A DNA stretch of 64,000 nucleotides from Taudactylus pleione (GCA_031769625.1 JAUIMM010000188.1:7319001-7383000); one strand, 5' to 3'. Shown: positions 40,955 to 53,711, counted from the first letter of the stretch. The notes: generated by a model not told the origin, from the letters alone. A program made the numbers and translations.

Positions 40955-42005
40955 CATGTACAGTGGTCAGGTCATGTTGGGGGTGTAGTGTCCTATGTCT
41001 GTATACAGTGTAATAGATGTGTATTATGGTCATGTACAGCGGTCAGGACATGTTAGGGGTGTAGTGTCCTATGTCTGTATACGGTGTAATAGATGTGTAT
41101 TATGGTCATGTACAGCGGTCAGGACATGTTAGGGGTGTAGTGTCCTATGTCTGTATACGGTGTAATAGATGTGTATTATGGTCATGTACAGCGGTCAGGT
41201 CATGTTGGGGGTGTAGTGTCCTATGTCTGTATACGGTGTAATAGATGTGTATTATGGTCATGTACAGCGGTCAGGTCATGTTGGGGGTGTAGTGTCCTGT
41301 GTCTATATACGGTGTAATAGATGTGTATTATGGTCATGTACAGCGGTCAGGACATGTTAGGGGTGTAGTGTCCTATGTCTGTATACGGTGTAATAGATGT
41401 GTATTATGGTCATGTACAGCGGTCAGGACATGTTAGGGGTGTAGTGTCCTATGTCTGTATACGGTGTAATAGATGTGTATTATGGTCATGTACAGCGGTC
41501 AGGACATGTTAGGGGTGTAGTGTCCTGTGTCTGTATACAGTGTAATAGATGTGTATTATGGTCATGTACAGCGGTCAGGACATGTTAGGGGTGTAGTGTC
41601 CTGTGTCTATATACGGTGTAATAGATGTGTATTATGGTCATGTACAGCGGTCAGGACATGTTAGGGGTGTAGTGTCCTATGTCTGTATCCGGTGTAATAG
41701 ATGTGTATTATGGTCATGTACAGCGGTCAGGACATGTTAGGGGTGTAGTGTCCTATGTCTGTATACGGTGTAATAGATGTGTATTATGGTCATGTACAGC
41801 GGTCAGGACATGTTGGGGGTGTAGTGTCCTGTGTCTATATACGGTGTAATAGATGTGTATTATGGTCAGGACATGTTGGGGGTGTAGTGTCCTGTGTCTA
41901 TATATGGTGTAATAGATGTGTATTATGGTCATGTACAGTGGTCAGGTCATGTTGGGGGTGTAGTGTCCTGTGTCTATATATGGTGTAATAGATGTGTATT
42001 ATAAT
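40955..42005. repeat. 76-bp minisatellite
   Basis: About 13-14 units of 76 bp built on GGTCATGTACAGCGGTCAGG, ACATGTTAGGGGTGTAGTGT and CCTATGTCTGTATACGGTGT. Units are very similar; one near 41866 lacks about 14 bp. Non-coding. Confidence 0.95.
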
Positions 42006-43617
42006 CATGGCCTTACAATGTAGACCCAGATGGTGACTAGCTGCCAATCAGGAGGCTAGGAGCCATGAATTGGGTGTGAACACTTCCCAGTGTGGCCCCC
42101 AATATAGCAAGAGAGAAGAACAAGAGGTGACATGTTTTCACCTTAAGTCCAAGTGCGCTGCGTCTGCTGTGTGTGGGGTAACTATGACCTCCTGCTAACA
42201 GGACTCTAGAAATCTGGCAAATTAGGGGAAGAGAGTATTGAGTGTGGGAGACAGTGCTATGAACAGGCATCCGACCTGGTGGTAACCAGCAGACAATCTA
42301 TCCTGGGAAGGGTTGGATATAAGCATTGATGTTGATTTCTATCTGAAAGTACGCGACTATTAGCTGTGATTGCACTGTTCCCATGCCATAGGGTTGTTCA
42401 GCAACCGTCCGGAACGCTCCTGTGTAATTATCAGTACATCAGTTCTTACTAAATTATATTTCTTTGTTTTAGGCATCCAGGGTGTAAATAGTAAAAGTGA
42501 CAGCATTAATAGATATCCCGGGCATTAAACATGCCTGAGACAAACCATAAATAAGGTGCAGTTATGCTTAGAAGACCTAGGGGAGGGATAACCCCAGTGT
42601 AGCAGGTTAGACAGCACTGGAAGCTGCCCTGCCCATTAGTCATAGTATTAGGTCCGCGAGCCACCTCCATGGACTGAGCTGGAGTCCTATTACCCAGAAT
42701 ATCCCGTCTTCCCAATGTATCGTAAATGTAATTATGCACACCCACAATGCTGCTGGAGGAGCAGTGCAAGAATGGTAGAAGATACTGTATGTACACACTT
42801 GACTTTTGGGGTGATATGGCACCATCGAATTGGTCGAATATTAAACAGCGCATAAGATATGATCCTTCAATTCGACGTGTTTCCATCCAACAAAATATGA
42901 TCGGAGGAGCTTATACCCTCTTGCAATATCGCATGAACGAGTTTCAAATCGAAAGAACAGGCCTACGATTGTACAGGTGTGTAAGCTATATAAAGGGATA
43001 ACTGTACCCCCTTATACTACCTTGTCACAAAACTACACCCCCTTTTTTGTGTGGGGGGGGCTGGGCTGGATTATAGGCGGGGCATCCGCCCCGGGGCCCT
43101 CACACCTTGTCCCCCTGCACTTACTATCCAGAAGCAGAGTAGTGTATTTAGCTGTCGCCGCTTCGCTCCACGGAGCTTCACTTTACACAGTAACAGTACA
43201 GTTTCACAAGATTTGATATCGAGGCAGAGAGCAGAGACGCCCAAGGCTCCTTTTCGCTCTGTTCCCCGGCTGCCTGTCCTGCAACAGCCACCTCGAGATC
43301 TTCACCTTCAATGTGCAGTCCCCGTCGGGTCCTGTCACTCTGTACCCAGCCAAAGAGCGGAGGGACCTGCCATCCCGGAGACTGACTGCCCGCTGAGCTG
43401 CTTCCACCTACTCTGCCTGCTGGTCTTTGTGCAGGCCTGCTGTGAGGAGGGGGTGCTCGCAGCATCATTACTTTAATCAGCAGCATCATTACCAAAGGGG
43501 GTACTCCCAGCAGCGGGACTCCTCTCCAACCACAGTCAGCACCTCCTGCAGAGACACATGCCCCTCAGCTGGCTCTGTCACCAGCGAGAGGCCTGGAAGA
43601 AGGGACTGCACCCATTT
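42006..43617. other. Intergenic; possible decayed transposon from 43045
   Basis: 42006-43040 shows no recognised element or exon. 43045-43617 begins with a G run and GGGCTGGATTATAGGCGGGG and is GC-rich, probably part of a non-autonomous DNA transposon whose other end may be near 43965 (GCCCCGGGTGACAAG), but the ends were not paired convincingly. Confidence 0.35.
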
Positions 43618-43907
43618 TCCCTCCCTTTTAAAATGTAAGCTCTTGCGAGCAGGGCCCTCTACCCTCTTGTGCTTCTCCCTACTTTAGTTTCATCTACTTC
43701 TTACTCCCCACTAGGGCACCTAACACTTGGTTGCTTTGCTCTGTTGCTTATCTGGGTGTTATGGTCGCTAATGTAGCAATATATATTATCCATGCCCTAG
43801 CCCTGTATTATATTGTACTGTAAGTCGCTTGTCTACAATTTGTTTATGTACTATGTAAGGCGCTGCGGAACACTTGTGGCACCATATAAATAAATTATAA
43901 TGAAGGT
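43618..43907 (+). mobile_element. LINE-type 3' tail, copy 1
   Basis: The sequence AATGTAAGCTCTTGCGAGCAGG...GGCGCTGCGGAACACTTGTG then ATATAAATAAA is shared, in the same order, with 47890-48155 and resembles the conserved 3' end of a LINE group (CR1/L2-like) that is common in vertebrate genomes. Clade assignment from memory. Confidence 0.55.
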
Positions 43908-43987
43908 GGTCCAGGCCCTGGTGCGGTTGCCAAATTACTACCTTGCCCCGGGTGACAAGTTTCGGGCCTGCCTTCCATTGTCACAAG

Positions 43988-44034
43988 TGTGTATATGTAT
44001 ATATATATATATATACATACATATACACACACAT
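43988..44034. repeat. Alternating TG/TA palindrome
   Basis: GTGTGTATATGTATATATAT and its mirror ending ATACATATACACACAC form a self-complementary microsatellite able to extrude as a cruciform. Confidence 0.75.
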
Positions 44035-44046
44035 CTTGTTGGACCA

Positions 44047-44208
44047 GATGTACTAAGCTCTGAAATGTGATCAACTGGAGAGTGATAAACCACCAACCAA
44101 CCAGCTCCCAAATGTAATTTTTCAAACACATGTAACATGACAGTTGGGAGCTGTGTGGCTGGTGGTTTATCACTCTCCAGTTTATCATTTTTCAGAGCTT
44201 ACTACAGC
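44047..44208. mobile_element. MITE (GGTTTATCACTCTCCAG palindrome)
   Basis: The left arm CTGGAGAGTGATAAACCACC and right arm GGTGGTTTATCACTCTCCAG are exact inverted copies, with AAGCTCTGAAA / TTCAGAGCTT at the ends. Non-coding. Confidence 0.75.
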
Positions 44209-44539
44209 TCCCCCATTGTGTTATCTCTTACCACATGTCTACAGCTGTTGTGGAACTAAAATACAAACAAGTCTGCACTCTTCCCATCATCTTTGTGCAG
44301 CACAGTTTAAATGTTGGCTATGCTGATACTTGTAGTTCTACAAGCTGGGGCCGGGACTGGATATGTACTATCATGATTATTTACATCCTCAGCCCAGGGC
44401 TCCCTGACAGAACACAGCAGCAGCATAGTCTCCGGCCACGCCCACCAGGCACAGAACTCTCCCCTTCCACGCCCACACGCCGTGCAGTAACCAGGCATCC
44501 GGGCATGGCCCCGCCCTCATGGCTTGTGGCTGTGACGGC

Positions 44540-44691
44540 GGAGTAATTAGCTCCGCCCACCTGACTCAGTTGGTGAGACTGGTGGCGAGGCGGGGTCACG
44601 TGACGTCGGTGACGCAGTTGTTTGGAGCGACGTGGTGGAGAGATGGCGGCTGCGGCGGAGTGACTGACAGCAGAGGGGGAGACCGGAGAGG
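44540..44691 (+). promoter_or_regulatory. DYM: CpG-rich promoter and probable noncoding first exon, likely DYM
   Basis: A TATA-less GC-rich island with CCGCCC (near 44553), E-box CACGTG (44597-44602), CRE TGACGTC (44601-44607), a second TGACG (44610-44614) and YY1-like AGATGGCGGCTG (44641-44652). A donor GAGAGG|GTGAGA sits at 44691/44692. An ATG inside the YY1 site opens only a 6-codon uORF (44643-44663). In human, RPL17, C18orf32 and DYM follow each other on one strand, and DYM has a noncoding first exon as I recall, so this is probably the DYM promoter. No DYM coding sequence is in the window to confirm it. Confidence 0.5.
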
Positions 44692-44734
44692 GTGAGAGGT
44701 ATAGTGTCACCTCTCCATTATGCTGTGATACCCC

Positions 44735-46250
44735 CTACAGGACACTTACTGTTCCTCCTCTCATCAGTCACCTGTCCTCACACTCATCCCTCCCCTACAG
44801 GACACTCACTGTCTGCTCTCCCATCACTCACCTGTCCTCACACTCCTCCTTCCTACAGGACACTCACTGTCCCCAATCCCATCACTCACCTGTCCTCACA
44901 CTCATCCCTCCCCTACAGGACACTCACTGTCCCCAATCCCATCACTCACCTGTCCTCACACTCATCCCTCCTACAGGACACTCACTGTCTGCTCTCCCGT
45001 CACTCACCTGTCCTCACACTCATCCCTCCCCTACAGGACACTCACTGTCCCCAATCCCATCACTCATCTGTCCTCACACTCATCCCTCCTACAGGACACT
45101 CACTGTCTGCTCTCCCATCACTCACCTGTCCTCACACTCATCCCTCCCCTACAGGACACTCACTGTCCCCAATCCCATCACTCATCTGTCCTCACACTCA
45201 TCCCTCCTACAGGACACTCACTGTCTGCTCTCCCATCACTCACCTGTCCTCACACTCATCCCTCCCCTACAGGACACTCACTGTCCCCAATCCCATCACT
45301 CACCTGTCCTCACACTCATCCCTCCCCTACAGGACACTCACTGTCTGCTCTCCCATCACTCACCTGTCCTCACACTCATCCCTCCCCTACAGGACACTCA
45401 CTGTCCCCAATCTCGTCACTCACCTGTCCTCACACTCATCCCTCCTACAGGACACTCACTGTCTGCTCTCCCATCACTCACCTGTCCTCACACTCATCCC
45501 TCCTACAGGACACTCACTGTCCCCAATTCCATCACTCACCTGTCCTCACACTCATCCCTCCCCTACAGGACACTCACTGTCCCCAATCCCATCACTCACC
45601 TGTCCTCACACTCATCCCTCCTACAGGACATTCACTGTCCCCAATCCCATCACTCACCTGTCCTCACACTCATCCCTCCCCTACAGGACACTCACTGTCT
45701 GCTCTCCCATCACTCACCTGTCCTCACACTCATCCCTCCTACAGGACATTCACTGTCCCCAATCCCATCACTCACCTGTCCTCACACTCATCCCTCCCCT
45801 ACACATGTCCCCAATCCCATCACACCTGTCCTTACACTCATCCCTCCCATACAGGACACTTGCTGTCCCCTCTCACATCACTCACCTGTCCTCACACTCA
45901 TCCCTCCCCTACAGGACACTTGCTGTCCTCACACTCATCCCTCCCCTACAGGACATTCACTGTCCCCTCTCCCATCACTCCCCTGTCCTCACACTCATCC
46001 CTCCCCTACAGGACATCCACTGTCCCCTCTCCCATCACTCCCCTGTCCTCACACTCATCCCTCCCCTACAGGACACTCGCTGTCCCCAATCCCATCACTC
46101 ACCTGTCCTCACACTCATCCCTCCCCTACAGGACACTCCCCGTCCCCTCTCCCATCACTCCCCTGTCCTCACACTCATCCCTCCCCTACAGGACACTCAC
46201 TGTCCCCACTTCCATCACTTCCCTGTCCTCACACTCATCCCTTCTCTTAT
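44735..46250. repeat. 57-60-bp minisatellite downstream of the putative DYM exon 1
   Basis: About 25 units built on CCCTACAGGACACTCACTGT, CCCCAATCCCATCACTCACC and TGTCCTCACACTCATCCCTC. Two unit types alternate (CCCCAATCCC or CTGCTCTCCC), and CCTCCCCTACAGG or CCTCCTACAGG changes the unit by 3 bp. Each unit holds a pyrimidine tract plus CAG on the + strand and CAG/GTGAGT on the - strand. Long open frames here are artefacts. Confidence 0.95.
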
Positions 46251-46613
46251 CACTTGCCCCCATCTTTTCCCTTCCAATAGAATTCTTACTTGTTCTCTCT
46301 ATGATCCCTTCTCTCCTACAGGACTGTTACCTGGCCTGTCCTCCCTGTCATCCCTACCCTCTGGTAGTACACTCTCCTGTCCCCTCTCTCATATATTCCC
46401 CTTCAGCAGGACACTTACCTGCCTTAACATCCCATCACTTACCTGTACTTGCTGTCACCACCTCTTCATTATATTCTCTAGTCCTATCAGGATTTTGTAT
46501 TCAAAATGGAAAGGAACTTGCCTATTGTACGCAGGCCAATTTACCTATTTATACTACTTAACACCTGCTGAATACAGCCCCCCCTCTTATTTTTATACAT
46601 GTGATGTCTCTAT
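46251..46613. other. Pyrimidine-rich sequence, decayed edge of the minisatellite
   Basis: 46251-46460 still shows scattered CCTGTCC, CAGGACACTTACCTG words, probably highly diverged units. Nothing else recognised. Confidence 0.45.
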
Positions 46614-47350
46614 TACCCCTTTCAGACATACACCCTGGCAAATACACTGCTCCGACCCAGGTCATTTTAACACTGATGTAACCTGGGTCCCAGCTCGGAG
46701 AACCCCTTTCACACTACACTGCAGACTCTGGATTTTCCCATATTGGACTTGATTCAACGCAAATTGAATAGCGTCCGGAATGAGCTCCCTGAGCTATTCA
46801 ATCCAGTGTGCTGTTATGCCCGACGAAGGAGTTTTTCTCGCATCCCTCCCAAGATGCGAGCAGAAATTTGACAAAACTCCTGGCACAATGCTGTTTTCTG
46901 CCCTTAGGGTGGTGGAAACAGCATCGCGCCAGGCAGTTAAGTCGGAGAATGCCCGTTCTCATGACTAAACACCACGTTTAAGGTGTGAGAACGAGCATTC
47001 TCCAGGAGCTCCTTGCCGGCGCTATTCAATTCACGTTGAATTGAATCGTGCCACACATAAGCCGTGTCTGCCCAGGTATTCAGTGTGAACTGCCGTCTGC
47101 GTCTGCTGAGGTCATCTGTAACAGCCCCAAATAGCCAATCAGCTTGCTCTCAGCGCTACCCTGGTCTGAAAACCTGTGTTGCACCATTCATACATAAGCC
47201 GGGCCACTGATCCGGTGTGCAAGTCTCGGGAGTAACTCTGGTTGATTGATTGTCAACACGGGTCTGATCCTTTCAGACATGAGCAGGACCCGGGTTGACT
47301 TGGCGTGCTCTGGCAAGTTTCCGGATTTTTGGATATATCTGAAAGGAGTA
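46614..47350. mobile_element. CCCCTTTCAGACAT-type inverted-repeat element, copy 1, with nested MITE
   Basis: Ends TACCCCTTTCAGACATA / TATCTGAAAGGAGTA. The interior has GACCCAGGT..ACCTGGGTCC and GACCCGGGTTGAC motifs. Copy 2 is at 62930-63641. A second palindromic MITE (about 46750-47047) is nested inside, bounded by TTGATTCAACGCAAATTGAA and TTCACGTTGAATTGAATCG. Confidence 0.7.
46750..47047. mobile_element. Nested MITE with TTGATTCAACG-type termini
   Basis: Ends TTGATTCAACGCAAATTGAA / TTCACGTTGAATTGAATCG, and an inner pair ATTGAATAGCGYC / GGCGCTATTCAAT. The inner words GAGAATGCC, GGAGCTCC and GGCGCTATT also occur in 49188-49443, a relative. Non-coding. Confidence 0.65.
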
Positions 47351-47889
47351 TGAGTGGTATATTGCTAATGAACAGAAAGGTTTGATATAATGTTTGGTTT
47401 GTAACCATGGACACTGTTAATGACAATAACTAAATACTACTGAAAATGAAATACATTGAGAGCTTCAATAAATATATTTATAACTTTTAATAATTTATTA
47501 TTATTATTAGTGATGTAATACTTTGAACACTTTGTTCTGTTTTGTTTAGCTGTAATGCATGGCTCAGCAACCTTACGTACATCGAAACAGGACGCTTGTG
47601 AGCACCTGTGTCTCATGGATATAATGTGATGTATAGAGATATTGGGGAATATTTCTGACAGTTGCTGCACATAACTAGCTCACTGCAGTCGAACTACATG
47701 TAAAATGCAGTTGTCATATTTCACTGAACCGTATGACAACCGCTACTACCTGCAATGTATAAGCATTAGGTATAATTTCAAGGCGAAATCTTACTCCAAG
47801 TGACTTCCTCACATACTGTATAGTAGGAAGCCAACCATCTCTCATCCTAACCCTCTGCACTATGCTCGCTGCCTACCCAATCTGTGTCA
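47351..47889. other. Putative DYM intronic sequence, nothing recognised
   Basis: AT-rich sequence without paired repeat ends or an exon-like segment. Confidence 0.45.
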
Positions 47890-48155
47890 TCCCTGTCTGT
47901 CTGCCCCCTCCCCTTTAGAATGTAAGCTCTCACGAGCAGGGCCCTCTTCCCCATGTGCTTTTTTCCACCTTACAACAGCACCTAATCCTTGCCTTTTGCC
48001 ACCCTGCTACTGTTGCAGCAATATCTATATACTATGTATTTATCCTGCATTATCTTGTACTGTAAGTCACAGTTATCATGTTCTTTTCTACTGTTTATGT
48101 ACTTTGTTAGGCGCTGCGGAACCCTTGTGGCACCATATAAATAAAAGATAATACT
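47890..48155 (+). mobile_element. LINE-type 3' tail, copy 2
   Basis: AATGTAAGCTCTCACGAGCAGG...GGCGCTGCGGAACCCTTGTG followed by ATATAAATAAAAGATAATA. Same blocks and order as 43618-43907. Confidence 0.55.
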
Positions 48156-48215
48156 GGTTACAACATGTTTGCTATCTAATGATGGAGCCACTACTACTTA
48201 TGTTTCCTACTATGT

Positions 48216-49076
48216 CCCGTATTCAATCTGGAGCGAAAAGCCGAAATCGGCGAAAAAGTTTCGCTGATGACGTTATTTTGCCAGGCAGAAAATTATCACG
48301 TTATTCAATTTGAAAGACTTTCCGCCTAGTCGGAAAGTCAAAGCAATGTTATAGGCGAAAAAGTTTTGTCTATGAATAGCAGGTGGAAAAAAGTGCAGAA
48401 TTGGGGTTTTGGGGTGCAACGTTGCGGGAACCCCTGTGCAACCTTCAGAAAGTCCCCCAAAGGTAATCGGTGTCAAATTTGTTTTAAAAAAAGACTTAAG
48501 AACACCTCATAAAATCACTTTCAATTTGGGGGTAAAAAAAAAAAAGTTGGGGACAAAGTAAAAAACTAGCGAACTAGCCTCCAGGGGGGTCCCCAAGTAT
48601 GCCCCAGGTGTTTTTTTCTTTGCAGGTGCTTGTGGCAGGTGGATTTTTCATGATTTTTAAAACTTGACATTAGCGACTTTAAAATATGCTGAACCCCAAA
48701 TTTTGCTGGGATAAGTTATTTTCTACAAAAAAACCTCCAAAATACTATTCTTCACTACTTATACAAAAACGCTATTTAGCACCTATGGAGCCCGTTTAAA
48801 AACACCAAATACCTTCAGCAAGGCAAATCGGGGGGAACCATAGTGAAGCCCCATGTCAGAGCATCTTTTGGGGGGTGTCAGGCTGATTTCCCCAAATCTC
48901 ACAGGACTTTCCACTTGTTTCAGTTTCGCCGGGTCCCGTTTTCGCGTCCTTTCAAATTGAATACGGGGATATGCGGGGACGCGCGCGCGATACTTTTCCG
49001 CCTGCAAAAAGGCGAAGTAGGCGGAAAATCCAGGAGGCGATAAAGTATCGCGGGTGCGAATTAAATTGAATACGGG
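48216..49076. mobile_element. Non-autonomous inverted-repeat element (family of 8371-9150)
   Basis: Perfect terminal repeats CCCGTATTCAAT (48216-48227) / ATTGAATACGGG (49065-49076). Subterminal GGCGAAAAAGTTTCG and CGATAAAGTATCGCGG blocks. The interior shares GGGGTTTTGGGGTGCAA, CCCCCAAAGG and AAGAACACCYCA with the element at 8371. No transposase. Confidence 0.75.
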
Positions 49077-49187
49077 CCTATGTTTTACTAAATATTTAAG
49101 GAGAAAATGACACGAATTCAAACATAACAACGTGGCTAAATGCTTGGAATACTTGTGATTAAAAGTTGACATAAACCTACAAACATA

Positions 49188-49443
49188 GGGGGCGATTCTA
49201 TTCACTGCGATGTTAAGTTGACTAGAAGCACTTAAGTTGGAGAATGTCGGTACTCGCGACTTAAGCAGGGTGTTTAGTCAGAGAATGCCAGTTCTTGCGA
49301 CTAAAGTGCCAGCCATGAGGTTGTTAGCGTCGCGCTAAGCCGGAAAACAGCCTTGCGGCCGGTACTTTAGTCGGACTAAACATCGTGGTCAATTGAATAT
49401 CTCTGGGAGCTCCCTCCCGGCGCTATTTATAACTGCTCCCATA
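49188..49443. mobile_element. Probable MITE related to 46750-47047
   Basis: Starts GGGGGCGATTCTATTCACTG and ends GGCGCTATTTATAACTGCTCCC. Contains TTAAGTTGGAGAATGTCGGT and GGGAGCTCCCTCCCGGCGC blocks resembling the nested MITE. Ends only roughly placed. Confidence 0.45.
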
Positions 49444-51403
49444 GATTCGTATACATAGAAGAAGTGCAAAAATAACAACCACACATCACACTTGCCTACT
49501 ATGGGTATCTCCTCTCTGGGAGAAACCTGGAAAGGACACACAACTGACCACTTTAGGGTGGGGTAGCCGTACTCTCACGTCATTAGTCCCCGTGACTGCA
49601 AAATACAAAGAATCGCGGGTCCGTGATGAGGGGTCAGAGCTAAAATCTTGTCATTCATTTAAATTTAGCCCCCCCCCCTTTGAACTACGACTCCCAGCAA
49701 TTATCTCCATCCCGCCCACTTCTTCAGCAAGTGGGCGGGATACGGGAGTCCGGCCACTCTTCTGGGGGTGCAGGGGACTACCCGAAAAAATAATGAGACT
49801 CCCGCACCTTCTGGGAGATTAGGCAAGTATGTAGTCTTCTCGCTAGGCAGTGTTAGCAGGGCACTGTACCCTGCCCAATTTTAAAACCTCAAAATGCGCC
49901 CTGCCCTACCTGCGGGCTCCCTACTGATAGTCTGCTGGGTGCTGTCCCCACCCGCGGGCTGCAGTGTCCCACGGGGGGCAATTGCAGTGCAGCGCTTACT
50001 GCCGGTAAATAGATGCCATGTACATGCGCACGTCATCTATTAGCAGTGAGGAGAGAGCTTAGAGCTGTGCACTGATACCGCTTTTCCCCCATGTACTAAT
50101 GTGGAGATGTGTATGACTCCCTCGTCATTATCGCCACACTTAGCTTCAAGATAGTGTGCCGATGTGCAGGCAAATGTATAAGGTCAGTGGCCCTGACAGG
50201 ACCGACAACTGCAGCTATTGATTTAGCGGCTGTCGTTGCCACACCACAGCTCACCGTACTTACAAAAAATAATTGTTAATTTTTTTTTCCAATTTGCTGC
50301 GGGTGTCGCTGGGGTGGTTCTGACCGGAGCACGCACAGATGCACTGCAAGTGCCGGTCAGAAGCCGAAAGAGGGAGAGTGCAACTCGCTGAAGCGGGGAG
50401 ATAACATTCTCCCTCTTCAACAAAAACTTTTTTAATACAAGCGGCAGTTATCAGGATCCGCTACAGCACGATCCAGAGGCTTCAGCGCAATCCAGAGGTG
50501 AAATAACGGCTGTTAGCTGCCGGGTAATACGTCTTTCCCATGGATCATTAGTCTGTGTGGTGGTTAGTGACTGCCATCAGCTGTATAATTAGTAGCCCTT
50601 CCTCTTTACATTGACTTCCTGATCAAAGAGCAACCTAATGTGTTTCCATGATCAAACATATGGTGATTCCGTTACCACAAATTACAGCCTAGAAAAAATG
50701 TCAGGACCATCTCCTTTAGCAAATAAGCATGTATTTAGAAACTTTAATATAAAACTGACTTTTGAGGTAATATATCAAAATCTGAATACATAATTATTAT
50801 AATCAAACTTTACCTTTTTCGATAATGGAATCGCATTTACTGTTGCACATTTTACAATATAATGGAAAGAGAATTATTTATGGCTGTTATTAGTTCCATT
50901 TAATTAACCCTGATATTGAGATATTATGTGATAATTTAATCAAACATATATTGTCATTGCTGTATATGCAAATGCATGAAATCCTGTCTATAATATTATT
51001 TCCTTGCAGTGAACACTGATCGTTTAAAGAGCCCTAATATATAGTACTAGATCACAAATCAATTTTTTCACCTCAAACAGCAAAATAGCGCACGTCAGCC
51101 GATTGATAATGCCAACGTCTTGCATCTGTTTTGACATTTATGCTTTCTGGCCTTGCAGGCTGACAGGACTCGGGCAGGTTGCGGGAAGCTTCAGCTACCG
51201 CAGCCTGACCCCAGGGGGCAACCATCGCGATCGATGTTGGTGATGCCAGGCTGAGACCTCGGTCGCAGCGCTGGGATTGCAGATGCAGCAGGAGGTGTCA
51301 GTATTTGCATTTTTGCAGGACGGCACTGTAAAGCCACGTGCGGCTTTGTAATACCGGCCTCTGCTGAATGTCCATATTTTCATGTAATTGCCCACAGGTT
51401 TAT

Positions 51404-51438
<35 letters not shown>

Positions 51439-52681
51439 TGGAATATTTATAGTGTTAATTAATATATGAAATCTTAGGGTATGCTAAAACCGTGGCAGAG
51501 CAGCATGCTGAGATGTGTAGTTCCACAGGTTACCTGCCCCTGACCTACAGTATCCTTCCATAATATGTGGCAAGATTTATATGTTGTATTACATTTACAA
51601 CATGTCTTTTACATCTGAAAATTCACAGGGATCTTGGTTTTCTTTGTGTTCCCATCTAACCTTAGGGGTTGTGTAGTTTCTAGATCTTTTCCACAGTTGT
51701 CACGCCGGAGTCTGGTTTGTGAAATACTGACACTAAGTGTGAGGTAACACTATAATGCGGTATATTATACATTGGCCAGTGCAGGCTGCGTGAGAAACGT
51801 ACTGTACTTGAAACTATTAAGTCACTATACATAGAACTTATTAGGGTGCTTTGAAAAATGTGTTTGTTAATACTGGTAAGGTTGTAAACGCCTCACGCTG
51901 CTGTATTCCCAATACGTACTAGGTTCAACTGTTCCAAAATTTTTTTTTATTGCTATCTTTATTGATCACACATGAAATACAGAAGTCCATGGTAATGCGG
52001 ATGCTGTAACAGTGTATATCACAAACAAGGGGGATTTAAACCAAAAACAGAGGAAGAATTAAATTAAACTTGTGGCGTCGGTAATCCTGTAATTGCCCTA
52101 TACGAGGACAGGCAGCAAGTTGGCAACATTCGACGGCACACCCTGCCAAATTAAATTTCACCCAAGGTAAGAGTGATCATTTTGTTAATATTTACGAACA
52201 ATAATGATTAATAGACAGACACATAGACGTAGAAAGATAGGGAGGACGGGAGAGGGGAAAGATTAGGGGTCAGGGGGTGTGTGGAATTCCTTCACCTGGA
52301 AAATTATTACTTAAAAAAGGAAAAGGTGACAGTACCAGCTCAGCAGGACGAGGATCAAATATGGGTGAATCACCCAGGCGACCTTCATCGTCCTCCAGGG
52401 TAAGGCGCGTGATGGTAGTTAGACTATTTGAACTTGAGCTATCGAAACCATATCGAGCAGTATTCCTGATCTCTATCTGCCGTGGATGAGGTGATCCATG
52501 GACATATAGAGATCCGGCCGAGGACACTTGTGAGCGTACAATAACCTAATTTTCTCCGGCCAGGATTGAGGTGCGTGTGTATATATAATATTTGAGACAC
52601 TCTCTTGTAGTAATAGATGTGTGCAAGAGTAAGGAAAAAAAGCTAGTTAGTTTGCATTGGATTACTTGACTTGGAGTGATC
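49444..52681. other. Putative DYM intronic sequence; simple repeat at 51402-51436
   Basis: No exon, RNA gene or confidently bounded element. 49670-49860 and 49860-50530 are GC-richer and contain small inverted words (AGTGGGCGGGAT / ATCCCGCCCACT at 49710-49741) suggesting old DNA transposon fragments. 51402-51436 is an ATA/AAT trinucleotide repeat. Confidence 0.4.
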
Positions 52682-52689
52682 CACTAGTG

Positions 52690-53711
52690 CAGCGGTTCTC
52701 AGGTAATTTTGCTCTGGGACCCCCTCTGACGACAAAACGTTTTACGGGACACCTGTGAATTACTGTAGAACAGAGCTGCTAGAAATATCATCAAACAAAG
52801 AGAGCTAATTATCAACATTAATACTCCTTACATGGCATCTGCCATCCCCACCTACCCCTTATATGGCATCTGCCATCCCACCTACCCCCTATATGGCATC
52901 TGCCATCACCCTCACATGCCCCTAACATGCTCATCAGGAGGCCTCCACCCATATACTATGTAAGCCTGGTTATTCTCCCTTTTACATGCTGTTTTGGCTG
53001 GACATGGACGCTGTAGGCCACAGAGGAGTGGGAAGGCACACTTTTCTCCTCCATTGGACAGAGGAATTTGCGCAGAGGAGTGGGAGGGCACACTTCTCCT
53101 CTTTCATTGGACGCAGGAATCCGCACAGAGGAGTGGGAGGGCACACTTTTCTCCTCCATTGGTCGCAGGAATCTGCGCTGAGTAGTGGGAGGGCACACTT
53201 CTCCTTCATTGGACGCAGGAATCCGCACAGAGGAGTGGGAAGGCACACTTTTCTCCTCCATTGGATGCAGGAATCTGTGCAGTGGAGTGGGAGGGCACAC
53301 TTCTCCTCCATTGGATGCAGGAATCCGCACAGAGGAGTGGGAGGGCACACTTTTCTCCTCCATTGGACGCAGGAATATGTGCAGTGGAGTGGGAGGGCAC
53401 ACTTCTCCTCCATTGGATGCAGGAATCCGCACAGAGGAGTGGGAGGGCACACTTCTTCATTGGACGCAGGAATCCACGCTGAGGAGTGGGAGGGCACACT
53501 TTTCTCCTCATGCAGCCCTATTGCATGTGCCTTCATTATGACCTCCCTCTACTGTGCATAGGAGGAAGTCATGTGACACTGTCGCAGCAGGTCCCGTCTG
53601 ACTTTTTCCCCTTGCTAAAGATGACTGCACAGTGCACCTCAGCCATCAGGTATCCACATCATGCAACCCCATCATTGGGCGGTGTCGCTACCTACAGTTT
53701 AAGAACCGCTG
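52690..53711. mobile_element. Non-autonomous hAT-type element, 1,022 bp, with internal minisatellite
   Basis: Termini CAGCGGTTCT / AGAACCGCTG and exact 8-bp target duplications CACTAGTG at 52682-52689 and 53712-53719. Internal array at 53020-53515. No transposase frame; frames on both strands follow the repeat. Confidence 0.9.
53020..53515. repeat. 51-54-bp minisatellite inside the hAT element
   Basis: About nine to ten units built on AGAGGAGTGGGAGGGCACAC, TTTTCTCCTCCATTGG and ACGCAGGAATCCGC, varying by a few bases in length. Confidence 0.92.

Noticed and set aside
42747..43001. An 84-codon frame resembling an ordinary protein
   Set aside because: No recognisable family, no splice signals and no support from gene order; treated as chance.
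44692..46752. A 686-codon open frame starting at 44692
   Set aside because: It translates the 57-60-bp minisatellite, whose units differ by multiples of three, and begins inside a probable splice donor.
52986..53561. Cys/His-rich repeat protein on either strand
   Set aside because: It is the 51-54-bp minisatellite inside a hAT element with exact target duplications.
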